Positions 45,819-54,812 of a DNA stretch of 64,000 bases are shown here, piece after piece. A program made the translations under genes and the position numbers. Below the pieces are notes generated by a model that did no database searches, was not told the DNA's origin, and saw only the letters and a program-made list of their open reading frames with translations. The stretch covers positions 62,001 to 126,000 of the forward strand of contig DATJYO010000049.1 in the NCBI GenBank assembly GCA_035499555.1, read 5' to 3'. The DNA is from Bog-159 sp035499555. GTDB taxonomy: Bacteria > Acidobacteriota > Terriglobia > Bryobacterales > Bryobacteraceae. Numbering within the stretch: the stretch's first letter is position 1; each line of letters starts with the position of its first letter.

Positions 45819-47138
45819 ATGGTTAGCTGGTGTGGGGGCCGTGTGAAGTTTATCTGGGCATTGGGCGCCGGACTCTTCGGTTTCGGAGCCTTGGCCGCGT
45901 GGCCTTCCGGCCATGTGGAATCCACACCGGCATTCGTCTACACGGCTGCGGAGCGTTTTATCCCGGATGGCTGGGCGAGCGGAGAGGGACGATTCCCGCG
46001 CGGCGCGGCATTGCGGCTGGTGTCGCCGGCGGGGGCCCGCGATCTGGCGCCGGGCTTCTTCGCGTCCGCCGACCCCGAGGTTTCTTTTGACGGGGAGCGC
46101 GTCCTGTTTGCCGGCAAGCCGCACCGCGAAGATCCCTGGCAGATCTGGGAAGTGAGCGCCGGCGGCGGTGAGCCGCACCGTGTAGCGGCCTGGCCGGAAG
46201 ATGCCATCCGTCCGTTATACCTGCCGGACGGCCGGATCGTCTATGCGCGTAAAGGCGCGCAAGGCTATCGCCTCGAAGTGCTGCCGCTCGCGGGCGGGCA
46301 ACCCCTACCCATCACCTACGCGCCGGGCAACTTTCTCACCTGCGACGTGCTGCACGACGGCCGTGTGCTTTACGAATCCGGCGGCGATCTATATACGGTT
46401 TATCCGGACGGCAGCGGGGTGGAATCCTACCGTTGCGACCACGGTCCGAAGCGGCATGGCGCGCGCCAGTTGGCCTCGCGCGATATCGTATTCGCCACCG
46501 ACAAGGGACTGGCGCGCTTCACCTCCGCGCTGGCTACCCAGGCGGATGTGGCCGCCACGCGGGGTGAGTTCGCCGGTTTTGTGGCGGAGCTCGCGCCGGA
46601 GGCGTGGCTGGTATCGTTCCGGCCCAATGCCCGCGCGGCATTCGGGATCTATCAGATGGCCATGCCCGGCGGCCTGCCGGTCCGGTTTGCGGACAAGCCC
46701 GGCGTAGAGCCGGTCATATTGGCACCGCGCGACACGCCGCTGCGGTTTCCATCGGGTTTGCACGATTGGAACGGGGCCAACGTGCTTTGCCTGAACGCCT
46801 ATACTTCGCAGGCCAGGATCACCGAGGGATCCATTGCCAGTGTGCGGCTCTATTCTCAAGGCGCGGGCGGGCAGCCGTCGCTGTTGGGGGAGACGGCCGT
46901 GGAGAGCGACGGGTCGTTTTTTCTGCATGTACCCAGCGAGCAACCCTTGCGGATCGAACTGCGCGACCGCTCCGGACGCGGCATCGTGGGCGAGCGCGGA
47001 TGGTTCTGGATGCGGCGCGGTGAACAACGCGTCTGCGTGGGCTGCCATGCGGGTCCGGAACGCGCCCCGGAGAACGCGGTGCCCAAGGTTCTGCTGCGCC
47101 GGGACGTGCCCGTGCGCATGACGGGGGGCGGGGTATGA
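45819..47138 (+). CDS. Exported beta-propeller protein with one c-type heme motif (HZS-alpha-like)
   Basis: The 439-residue protein has an N-terminal signal anchor (FIWALGAGLFGFGALAA) and TolB/PD40-like propeller strands (AADPEVSFDGERVLFAGK-like, YLPDGRIVYARKG). Its C-terminal heme c motif is C406-VG-C409-H410 followed by AGPERAPEN. The layout resembles the hydrazine synthase alpha-subunit family, whose many relatives outside anammox bacteria have no known role. The heme would be attached in the periplasm. ATG 45819 is used, with GTG 45843 as alternative. The next gene overlaps by four bases. Confidence 0.8.
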   Translation: MVSWCGGRVKFIWALGAGLFGFGALAAWPSGHVESTPAFVYTAAERFIPDGWASGEGRFPRGAALRLVSPAGARDLAPGFFASADPEVSFDGERVLFAGKPHREDPWQIWEVSAGGGEPHRVAAWPEDAIRPLYLPDGRIVYARKGAQGYRLEVLPLAGGQPLPITYAPGNFLTCDVLHDGRVLYESGGDLYTVYPDGSGVESYRCDHGPKRHGARQLASRDIVFATDKGLARFTSALATQADVAATRGEFAGFVAELAPEAWLVSFRPNARAAFGIYQMAMPGGLPVRFADKPGVEPVILAPRDTPLRFPSGLHDWNGANVLCLNAYTSQARITEGSIASVRLYSQGAGGQPSLLGETAVESDGSFFLHVPSEQPLRIELRDRSGRGIVGERGWFWMRRGEQRVCVGCHAGPERAPENAVPKVLLRRDVPVRMTGGGV

Positions 47139-48757
47139 TGCGGGGGGCCTGGGCTGTATGCCTGTTGGTGTGCGGAGGAGCCTGGGCGGCCGACCGGCCG
47201 GCCGTGACGATCCGCTTTGAAGATGCAACCGCCGAGTCTGGCATCCGGTTCACGCACAGTTTCGGCGCACGCAAGCTGGGATCGCTGCTCGAAAGCACGG
47301 GTGCGGGGTGCGTATGGTTCGACTATAACAACGACGGCCTGCCGGACCTGTACGTGGCGTCCGGCAAACCGCTGGGCGGCGACATCCATCCCTATCCGCT
47401 GCGCCAGCCGCCCGCGGTCATGCCGCACAATCACCTGTACCGCAATGACGGCAATGGCAAATTCACCGATGTGACGGATACGGCCGGGGTGGGCGGGGAC
47501 TTGTTCAGCATGGCCGCCATCGCCGCGGATTTCGATAATGACGGCTTCGTGGATCTGCTGGTGACCGGCTACGGCCACGTGACGCTGTTCCGGAACAAGG
47601 GTGACGGCACGTTCGAAGACGTAACCGCCAAAGCGGGGCTGAATGTGCCGGGCTGGTCCATAGGCTCCGCCTGGCTGGACTACGACCGCGACGGTTGCGT
47701 GGACCTGTTCGTCGGCCGGTATGTGAAGTTCGACCCGGCTTATCGCGCGTATTATGCGGCGGACAACTATCCCGGGCCGCTCGATTACGAAGGCACCACG
47801 AACATGCTGTTTCACAACAACTGTAACGGCACGTTCACGGATGTGAGCGAGAAGGCGGGGCTTTCCAAACATATCGGCCGCACCATGGGGGCCACCGCCG
47901 GCGACTTCGATGGCGACGGCTATCCCGATATCTACGTGGCCAACGACAAGACGGAGAACTTCCTGTTCCACAACAACCGCGACGGCACGTTCAGCGAAGT
48001 GGCCGTGCAGTCGGGTGTGGCTTACGGACAGAACGGGGAAAACACATCCGCCATGGGTCCGGTGTTTGTGGATTTCGAGAACAGCGGACATATGGGACTG
48101 TGGATCACGGACTCGAAATACAACCGGCTGCTCAAGAACAGCGGTAAGGATTTCAGCGATGTCACCGAAGCCGCGGGCATTTCGCAGTTGGCGGCGCAGT
48201 ATGTGAGCTGGGGTTCCGGCGTCTACGATTTCGATAACGACGGGCTGCGCGATATTTTCATCGCCCACGGCGGCCTGATCCACCTGATACCGCAGGAGCA
48301 TTCGGTCTTCCGGAACATGGGTGGCGGACATTTCGCGGATGTATCGACCGACGCCGGGCCGTTCTTCACGGTGAAGACCGTGGCGCGCGGCGCTTGCTTT
48401 GCCGACTACGACAACGACGGCAGGATGGACTTGTTCATGATCAACCTGGGCGCGCCGGCATTTCTGCTGCACAATGTCTCGCCGGGCGGCCACCACTGGG
48501 TGGCCTTCAAGCTGGTCGGACGCAAGAGCAACCGGGACGGCATCGGTGCGCGGATCGAAGTGACGGCTGGCGGCCGCCGGCAGGAGGCGGAGCGGGTGGC
48601 GGGATCCGGGTACCTGTCGCAGAACGACGCGCGGGTCCATTTCGGCCTGGGCAACGCGCCGAGGGTTGACGAGGTGACCATCCGGTGGCCCAGCGGCAAG
48701 GTGCAGACGCTGCGGGATGTGGCGGGCGACCGGGTGGTGACGGTGGAGGAGAAATGA
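47135..48757 (+). CDS. CRTAC1-family FG-GAP/ASPIC-UnbV protein
   Basis: The 540-residue secreted protein has a signal peptide (AVCLLVCGGAWAA) and six calcium-binding FG-GAP repeats (for example FDYNNDGLPDLYV, ADFDNDGFVDLLV, GDFDGDGYPDIYV, ADYDNDGRMDLFM) forming a propeller. A C-terminal ASPIC/UnbV domain follows (GARIEVTAGGRRQ to VTIRWPSGKVQTL). Such proteins are abundant in Acidobacteriota and Planctomycetota; their role is not established. It is coupled by ATGA overlaps on both sides. Confidence 0.92.
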   Translation: MMRGAWAVCLLVCGGAWAADRPAVTIRFEDATAESGIRFTHSFGARKLGSLLESTGAGCVWFDYNNDGLPDLYVASGKPLGGDIHPYPLRQPPAVMPHNHLYRNDGNGKFTDVTDTAGVGGDLFSMAAIAADFDNDGFVDLLVTGYGHVTLFRNKGDGTFEDVTAKAGLNVPGWSIGSAWLDYDRDGCVDLFVGRYVKFDPAYRAYYAADNYPGPLDYEGTTNMLFHNNCNGTFTDVSEKAGLSKHIGRTMGATAGDFDGDGYPDIYVANDKTENFLFHNNRDGTFSEVAVQSGVAYGQNGENTSAMGPVFVDFENSGHMGLWITDSKYNRLLKNSGKDFSDVTEAAGISQLAAQYVSWGSGVYDFDNDGLRDIFIAHGGLIHLIPQEHSVFRNMGGGHFADVSTDAGPFFTVKTVARGACFADYDNDGRMDLFMINLGAPAFLLHNVSPGGHHWVAFKLVGRKSNRDGIGARIEVTAGGRRQEAERVAGSGYLSQNDARVHFGLGNAPRVDEVTIRWPSGKVQTLRDVAGDRVVTVEEK

Positions 48758-50562
48758 TCGGGCGGCCGCTGGTCTGGCTGGGTCTGGCCGCCGCGTTGTA
48801 CGCCGCCCCGTTGCGCTACCCGACGCCGGTCGAAGTGGCCGTCTCCGCCGACGGCGCGCGTCTGTTCGTGGTTTGCGAGGGAACGGGCGAGGTGGTGGTG
48901 GCCGATGCGCGCAGCGGGGCGCAGATCGCGCGCATCGCGGTGGGAAGCGTGCCCAAAGGCCTGTGGCTGAGCGGACGTTTCGCCTACGTCGCCAACTCCT
49001 GGAGCGACACCGTTTCCGTGATCGATACCGCCACCCTGGCCGTCACGCAAACCTTCAAGACGGGATTCGAACCCAATGCGGTGTACGCGGACGACCATGC
49101 GGTGTTCACGGCCAATCGCATCAGCAACGATATTTCGGTCATCGATCCCGCTACCGGAGTGGAGACCCGGCGTCTTGCCGCCGGCCGCGGCGCCAGCTAT
49201 CTCACACCTTCACCCGACGGACGAATGATCTATTGCACGCATCTCTACCCGAACATCGGCCGCCACAGGGAACCGCCGCAATCCGAGATCACGGTGATCG
49301 ATGCGGGACAGGAGATCGTCGCCGCGCGGGAGCCATTGCATAACGTGGCCGGCGTTTTCCACGTGGCATTCTCGCGGGACGGACGTCTGGGCATCGCCTG
49401 CCAGTTGCGGCCCAAGAATCTGATCCCGCTGGCCCACGTAGAACACGGGTGGGTCTTCGGCGATGCGCTGACGGTGTTTGGCGCGGACGTAGGCCAGCCG
49501 GTCGAGGTGCTGATCGACGAACTGGAGCAGTATTACACCATGCCCTTCGGCGTGGCGATCGCACCCGACAAGAGCAAGGCGTACATCTCGACTACCGGTG
49601 CCAACAGCGTAACTGTAATTGACATCCAGAGGCTGCTGGAACTGGTGCGGCGCCGCCGCGACCTGGGCAACGACCTGTCGGCATCGGCGCAGTTCGTGGA
49701 CGCCCGCATTCCGGTGGGACGCGCTCCCAAGGGCATCGCGCTCTCGCCCGATGGCGCGCTGCTGTACGTGGCGAATCGCCTGGACGACACGGTGTCGGTA
49801 ATCGATACGGCGACGCGCAAGGTGGTCCGCACCATCGCTTTGGGCGGTCCCACGGAGCTGACTGCGCAACGCCGCGGCGAGCGCCTGTTCTACGACGCCC
49901 GCTTCGCGTTCCACAGCGCCTTCAGTTGCGCGAACTGCCACCTGGAGGCGACCTTCGACGGCCTGCAATGGGACCTGGAGCCGGACGGCTTCGGCAAAGA
50001 TATCGTCGATAACCGGCTGCTCGAAGACGTCGACGGCACCGAGCCGTTCAAGTGGAACGGCGGCAATCCGGACCTGGAGACCGAATGCGGCCCGCGCACC
50101 GAGAAGTTCTTCTATCGCTCCCAGAGTTATTCGCCGGCGGAACTGGGCGACCTGGTGGCCTTCATCAAGGCGATGCCGGCCCGCCCGAATCGCTACCGGC
50201 TGGCGAACGGCGAATTGACCGCGGCGCAGGACCGCGGCAGAGACATCTTCGAGCGTACCCGGCGCCAGGACGGCACGCCCATTCCGGAATCCAATCAATG
50301 CGGATTCTGTCACGCCGGACGCCATTACACGAACCAGACCCAGGTGGATGTCGGCAGCGGCAAGTGGTCGGACCGCTCGCCGGTCATCGACGTGCCCCAG
50401 CTCACGAATATCGCGCTGACCGCGCCCTATCTGCACGACGGCTCGGCGCAAAGCCTGGAAGAGATCTGGACGGTTTTCAACCCCAAGGACACGCATGGGG
50501 TAACCAATGACCTGACCAAAGACGAGCTCAACGATCTGATTGAGTATTTGAAAACGTTATGA
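48754..50562 (+). CDS. YVTN beta-propeller fused to a diheme cytochrome c domain
   Basis: The 602-residue exported protein has a signal (PLVWLGLAAALYAAP), then a YVTN-type propeller (about 20-385: SDTVSVIDTATLAV, DTVSVIDTATRKVV). A C-terminal cytochrome c peroxidase/MauG-like part follows with heme motifs C392-AN-C395-H396 and C516-GF-C519-H520 and the usual LTNIALTAPYLHDGSAQSLEE block. This suggests periplasmic electron transfer or peroxidase-like chemistry. ATG 48754 overlaps the upstream stop by four bases. Confidence 0.9.
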   Translation: MIGRPLVWLGLAAALYAAPLRYPTPVEVAVSADGARLFVVCEGTGEVVVADARSGAQIARIAVGSVPKGLWLSGRFAYVANSWSDTVSVIDTATLAVTQTFKTGFEPNAVYADDHAVFTANRISNDISVIDPATGVETRRLAAGRGASYLTPSPDGRMIYCTHLYPNIGRHREPPQSEITVIDAGQEIVAAREPLHNVAGVFHVAFSRDGRLGIACQLRPKNLIPLAHVEHGWVFGDALTVFGADVGQPVEVLIDELEQYYTMPFGVAIAPDKSKAYISTTGANSVTVIDIQRLLELVRRRRDLGNDLSASAQFVDARIPVGRAPKGIALSPDGALLYVANRLDDTVSVIDTATRKVVRTIALGGPTELTAQRRGERLFYDARFAFHSAFSCANCHLEATFDGLQWDLEPDGFGKDIVDNRLLEDVDGTEPFKWNGGNPDLETECGPRTEKFFYRSQSYSPAELGDLVAFIKAMPARPNRYRLANGELTAAQDRGRDIFERTRRQDGTPIPESNQCGFCHAGRHYTNQTQVDVGSGKWSDRSPVIDVPQLTNIALTAPYLHDGSAQSLEEIWTVFNPKDTHGVTNDLTKDELNDLIEYLKTL

Positions 50563-51659
50563 AGCACAGCTTAGCCATCCTGACTCTGGTACCGCTGGTG
50601 GCGCTGGCTCAGCCCATGCCGCGCTTCCGCTGGCGGAACTTCACCACCGCCGACGGTTTGCCGGACAATCGCGTCTTCAACGTGGCGGTGGACGGTTCGC
50701 GCGTCTGGGCCGCCACCGAAAACGGCCTGGGCCTGTACGAGAACGGCAAATGGCGCGTGTTCCGCCCCGCGGATGGACTGGTACACCGCGTGGTGACCTA
50801 CGTCGCGGTGGACAAAAAGACGCACGACGTGTGGGCCGCCACCATGGGCGGGCTGAGCCGTTATTCGGCCGGCCGCTTCGATAATTTCACGCAGCTCGAC
50901 AGCGGGTTGGCGAACGACGTGGTTTACGGCGTCGCTGTGCAGGACCCATACGTGTGGGTGGCCACGGCGGCCGGCGCCAGCCGCCTGAACACTCGCACCG
51001 GCGAGTGGAGCTTGTACAACGAGCGCAACACGCCTATGTACGAGATCTGGACCTACGCGGTCAGTCCCGGCACCAGCAAGGTCTACTATGCCGTGTGGGG
51101 CGGGGGGGTGCTCGAATACGACGTCAAAACCGAACGCTGGAAAGACTACAACGATCCCGACGGCGAAACCGAAATGGTGCTGTTCAAGGATCAGGGGCTG
51201 ATTCACGAGATCACCACCTCGGTCAGTTGGATGGAAGCCGAGAAGATCCTGTGGGTGGCGACTTACTTCGGGGCCAGCCGCTACGACGGCCGCAACTGGC
51301 ACAACTTCATGCAGAAGGACAGCGGTCTACCCAGCGATTTCCTGAACCAGGTGAAGGGTGTGGATGGCAATCGCGCCTGGTTCTCCACGGACAAAGGGCT
51401 GGCTTATTACGACGGCGAAAACTGGGCGGTGTATCGCCCGTCGCTTACAACCGGCAAGCCGGAGATGCTGGTGCGCGACGCGCAGGGCAAGATAAAACAA
51501 GTCGAAACCGATACGGCGCCGGCTCACAATTACGTTTTTGGTGTGGATTTTCAGGGGAATGATATTTGGGTGGCGACGGCCAGGGGCCTCAGCCACGGGA
51601 TACGAATTCAAGAGGAGGTTAGTCGCAATGTTACTCGAAGAAATGATCACGGAAATTAG
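50559..51659 (+). CDS. Exported beta-propeller protein (two-component-regulator propeller type)
   Basis: The 366-residue protein has a signal peptide (SLAILTLVPLVALAQ) and repeated WAATENGLGLYENGKW, WAATMGGLSRYSAGRF, WVATAAGASRLNTRTG and WVATYFGASRYDGRNW units, the Reg_prop pattern. There is no kinase or other output domain, so it is a free propeller. It is coupled to the previous gene by ATGA, and its end overlaps the RidA gene by 32 bases. Confidence 0.88.
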   Translation: MKHSLAILTLVPLVALAQPMPRFRWRNFTTADGLPDNRVFNVAVDGSRVWAATENGLGLYENGKWRVFRPADGLVHRVVTYVAVDKKTHDVWAATMGGLSRYSAGRFDNFTQLDSGLANDVVYGVAVQDPYVWVATAAGASRLNTRTGEWSLYNERNTPMYEIWTYAVSPGTSKVYYAVWGGGVLEYDVKTERWKDYNDPDGETEMVLFKDQGLIHEITTSVSWMEAEKILWVATYFGASRYDGRNWHNFMQKDSGLPSDFLNQVKGVDGNRAWFSTDKGLAYYDGENWAVYRPSLTTGKPEMLVRDAQGKIKQVETDTAPAHNYVFGVDFQGNDIWVATARGLSHGIRIQEEVSRNVTRRNDHGN

Positions 51660-52137
51660 CGGCGCGGCGGTGCAGAAACGGGCCATCACCGACCTGCGCG
51701 TCCTGAATGAAGCTTTTGATTACGAACGGCCGAGTTCGTTTTCGCGCGGCATGCGCATCGACCTGAATGGCCTGGTGATCCTGTTGATCTCAGGAACGGC
51801 CAGCATCGACGAAAACGGCGAGACGGTCCACGTGGGCGACTTCCGCGCGCAATGCCAGCGCATGCTCTATAACATGACCGGGCTGATCGAATCCGAAGGC
51901 GCCACCTGGCACGACGTGGTGCGGACGACGTTCTACCTGCGCGACATCGACCGCGACTATCGCGCCTTCAACGAGGAGCGTACCGCCTTCTATCAGGCGC
52001 AGGGACTCGACCCGCTGCCCGCTTCTACCGGAATCCAGGCCAAACTTTGCCGTCCCGAGCTGCTGGTGGAAGGCGAGGCGATCGTCATGTTCAAGAATCC
52101 CGCGGCGGCTCCGGCGGGCTTGAACGGTACGCATTAG
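51628..52137 (+). CDS. RidA/YjgF-family protein
   Basis: The 169-residue protein has the RidA fold pattern: FSRGMRIDLNGLVILLISGT, MLYNMTGLIESEGATWHDVV and STGIQAKLCRPELLVEGEA. Classical RidA hydrolyses reactive enamine/imine intermediates, and the usual catalytic Arg (GxxxRxC) may be represented only by the AKLCRPE region. It is longer than the usual 125-130 residues and has no signal peptide, unlike its operon neighbours. AGAGGAGG at 51611-51618 fixes ATG 51628. Confidence 0.85.
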   Translation: MLLEEMITEISGAAVQKRAITDLRVLNEAFDYERPSSFSRGMRIDLNGLVILLISGTASIDENGETVHVGDFRAQCQRMLYNMTGLIESEGATWHDVVRTTFYLRDIDRDYRAFNEERTAFYQAQGLDPLPASTGIQAKLCRPELLVEGEAIVMFKNPAAAPAGLNGTH

Positions 52138-52148
52138 AGGAGGCCTCT

Positions 52149-53975
52149 GTGCGCCTTCTGCTTGCATTCCTGCTGGCCGGCGGCGCGGCGCTGGCCCAGA
52201 CGCCGGGTGCGTGTTCCTGCGGCGCGAACCCGCCCGGCCCTCCGTCCACCCGCACCATGGAACCGTACGCCAACGAGCCGGAGGACATGCGTCCTTATAC
52301 GCATTTCACTCAGCCGTATTACGAGTTCTATACCAAGACCGTCGAGTTCAACGGCCCTGGGCGGGATGTTCCCGCGCCCGACTTGAAGGACATCACCGAG
52401 GTCCCCATCGCTTTCCTGGGCCCGATCCAACAGCATCGCGATGAAGCCTTGGGGCGCATGATGCTCGATGGCGCGACCCTAGCGGTGGAAGAAGCCAACG
52501 CGGCCGGCGGCTACTGCGGCAAACCATTCAAGCTGCTGTTGCACAACGATTCGGCCATCTGGGGCGCGTCCAGCAACGAAATCGTCAAAATGACCTACGA
52601 CGAGAAGGTCTGGGCGATGCTGGGGTCCATCAGCGGCGACACCACGCATATCGCGCTGCGAGTCTCGCTCAAGTCCGAACTGCCGATCGTCAACACCGCC
52701 GCCACGGATCCGACCATTCCGGAGACGATCATTCCCTGGATTCTGACCGCTATCCAGGATGATCGTGTGCAGAGCTACACGCTGGCGCGGAGGATCTACA
52801 CCGAGCTGGGGCTCAGCCGGGTGGCGCTTCTGCGCGTCAACGAGCGCTACGGCCGGTTCGGGATCCTCAAGTTTAAAGACGCGTCGCGGCGGCTGGGACA
52901 TCCACTGGTGCTGGAGCAAAAATTCATGCCCGGCGATACGGACTTCCATCGCCAGCTCCGCGTGATTCAGGATTCGAATGTCGACGCCATCGTGCTGTGG
53001 GCCGACCAGGCGCCGGCCGGCAACATCCTGAAGCAGATGCATGAGATGGGCATGAAACAGCGGGTGTTTGGCGCCTTCCGGGTCTACGGTGACGAGATGC
53101 TGCGCATCGCCGGGCCGGCGGCCGAGGGACTGGAATTCGTTTTTCCGTACGATCCGGCGCGCGACGATCCTGTGTGGCTGGATTTTCAAGCTCGCTTTGC
53201 CAAGCGATTCACAAAGTCGCCGGAAGTATTCGCGTCGCTCGGATACGACGGCATGCGCATTATGCTCCAGTCCATCTGCCGGGCGGGACTGAACCGCGCC
53301 CGCATCCGCGACGTGTTCTACGGCTTGGAGCGCTATCGCGGCGTGACCGGCGAGATGATCTTCGATCCCAACGCCAAGAACATCGCGTCTCTGTACCTGG
53401 GGACAATCCACAACGGCAAGGCGGAGTTCCGGCGCGAGCCGATGGAAAAGGCTTATGCTTCGATCCGCGACGAGCACGTGGGCTATTCCGGGCCGCCGCT
53501 GGCGGATCTACCCGCGGGCGAATTGCGCATCGGTATCTTTGGTCCACAGGCCGATAAGCTGGCCGCCGATCCGGTCTTGCAGCATGCCGCCGGTCCGCAC
53601 TGCAGGCTGGTTGGCGTCGCCGCGGACGTTCCCTGGGGCAAAGCATCCACGGGGCTGGTGGCGATGATGGAGCAAGCCGGGCTGATCGGGCTGATCTCGA
53701 CGGACCGCAACTCGAGCCACCTGGCGGAACAGCTTGCGGTGAAAATGTTCGTGCCCCTGATCGCGCTCTCGGCAGACCGGTCCCTGACCGCGCTCAACAT
53801 TCCGTGGATTTTCCGGCTGCCGCCGGACGCCACCGTTGAGCTGGCCGTGCGGACCCTGGTGCAAGCCGCCCGGCAGGCAGGACCCAATCGGGAGCGGGTA
53901 CGCGCCGTGCTGGCGTCCGGGTCCCGTTTCGACGCGCGGGGTGAGCCGCGAACCGGCTCCAGCCGTAATAATTAG
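52149..53975 (+). CDS. ABC-type (Leu/Ile/Val-binding-like) substrate-binding protein, with extra C-terminal lobe
   Basis: The 608-residue periplasmic protein has a signal (LLLAFLLAGGAALAQ), a Cys-containing N-terminus (GACSCGANPPGP) and a Peripla_BP_6-type domain (about 75-435: PIAFLGPIQQHRDEALGRMM, LPIVNTAATDPTIPETIIPW, DAIVLWADQAPAGNILKQMH). After that a second incomplete binding-protein-like unit follows (about 450-600: LRIGIFGPQADKLAADPVLQ, VAMMEQAGLIGLISTDRNSS). No permease or ATPase lies nearby. GTG 52149 has AGGAGG five bases upstream. In some bacteria similar binding proteins accompany PQQ-dependent alcohol oxidation genes. Confidence 0.88.
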   Translation: MRLLLAFLLAGGAALAQTPGACSCGANPPGPPSTRTMEPYANEPEDMRPYTHFTQPYYEFYTKTVEFNGPGRDVPAPDLKDITEVPIAFLGPIQQHRDEALGRMMLDGATLAVEEANAAGGYCGKPFKLLLHNDSAIWGASSNEIVKMTYDEKVWAMLGSISGDTTHIALRVSLKSELPIVNTAATDPTIPETIIPWILTAIQDDRVQSYTLARRIYTELGLSRVALLRVNERYGRFGILKFKDASRRLGHPLVLEQKFMPGDTDFHRQLRVIQDSNVDAIVLWADQAPAGNILKQMHEMGMKQRVFGAFRVYGDEMLRIAGPAAEGLEFVFPYDPARDDPVWLDFQARFAKRFTKSPEVFASLGYDGMRIMLQSICRAGLNRARIRDVFYGLERYRGVTGEMIFDPNAKNIASLYLGTIHNGKAEFRREPMEKAYASIRDEHVGYSGPPLADLPAGELRIGIFGPQADKLAADPVLQHAAGPHCRLVGVAADVPWGKASTGLVAMMEQAGLIGLISTDRNSSHLAEQLAVKMFVPLIALSADRSLTALNIPWIFRLPPDATVELAVRTLVQAARQAGPNRERVRAVLASGSRFDARGEPRTGSSRNN

Positions 53976-53985
53976 CCATTCTCCA

Positions 53986-54732
53986 TCACAGGGCCATGCC
54001 GCCGTCGATCAGGATCTCCGTGCCGACGGCAAACCCGGATTCGGCGGAGGCCAGGAAGACGACGGCGCGCGCAATTTCAGCCGGCTCTCCAAATCGGCCG
54101 GCGGGAACCTGGCTGCGGATGGCGGCGGCCACTGTTTTCAACTCGGACTCCGGCAGGCCCAGCTTGGCGTAAAGAGGCGTGGCAATAGGACCGGGACTCA
54201 CCGCATTCACCCGGATGCCACGCCCGATCAGTTCGCCCGAAAGCGTGCGGGCAAGCGACAACAGCGCGGCCTTGGAAGCTCCGTAGACGCTGGTATTCGG
54301 CATGCCGATGTGCGCGTTGACCGAGGCATTCAACACGATCGACGCGGGTTTGGCAAAGACCGGCAACAGGGCCTGGATCAGAAAGAGCGGTCCTTTGAAG
54401 TTGATGGCGATGGAATGGTCCACGGCTGCTTCGTCCCATTGCTCGATTGGGCGCAGTTCCGCTATGCCGGCATTGGCAAATAGCACGTCCAGCTGCCCGA
54501 ACGCCCCGGCTACCGTCTCGGCGACACGGCGCTGATCCCGCGCGTCGCCGGCATCCGAGGCGAAGACCAGCACATCGTTCCCCAGCTCCTTCCGCGCGGC
54601 TTCCAGGCTTGCCGGGTTCCTGCCGGTGATGGCCACCCGGGCCCCTTCCTTCAAAAACTCGCGGGCTGTTTCCAGGCCGATCCCGGACGTGCCGCCCGTA
54701 ATCAGCGCCCGCATCCCTTTTAGACGATCCAT
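53986..54732 (-). CDS. Short-chain dehydrogenase/reductase
   Basis: The 248-residue NAD(P)-dependent oxidoreductase has the cofactor motif TGGTSGIG, NAG (FANAGIAEL), the catalytic Ser in NASVNAH and Y-x3-K in VYGASKAAL, and SPGPIATPL. It is a classical SDR; the substrate is unknown. ATG 54732 has GGAGGG upstream, so this start is preferred to the one at 54774. Confidence 0.95.
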   Translation of the reverse strand: MDRLKGMRALITGGTSGIGLETAREFLKEGARVAITGRNPASLEAARKELGNDVLVFASDAGDARDQRRVAETVAGAFGQLDVLFANAGIAELRPIEQWDEAAVDHSIAINFKGPLFLIQALLPVFAKPASIVLNASVNAHIGMPNTSVYGASKAALLSLARTLSGELIGRGIRVNAVSPGPIATPLYAKLGLPESELKTVAAAIRSQVPAGRFGEPAEIARAVVFLASAESGFAVGTEILIDGGMAL

Positions 54733-54797
54733 GGCTTTACCCTCCGTTTCTATCTGGATTGCAGTTTCGGCCAAATGGATGCAATTGATTCGGGCGA

Positions 54798-54803
54798 TAT
54801 ACT
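54798..54803 (+). promoter_or_regulatory. -10-like hexamer of the phosphohexomutase gene (TATACT)
   Basis: TATACT is nine bases before the ATG at 54813 and there is no Shine-Dalgarno. The gap to the divergent SDR gene is only 80 bases. Confidence 0.45.
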
Positions 54804-54812
54804 CATCTAGGT

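Noticed and set aside
46856..48640. A 594-residue open frame antisense to the CRTAC1 gene
   Set aside because: Pattern repeats mirror the FG-GAP codons of the sense gene; no independent motif.
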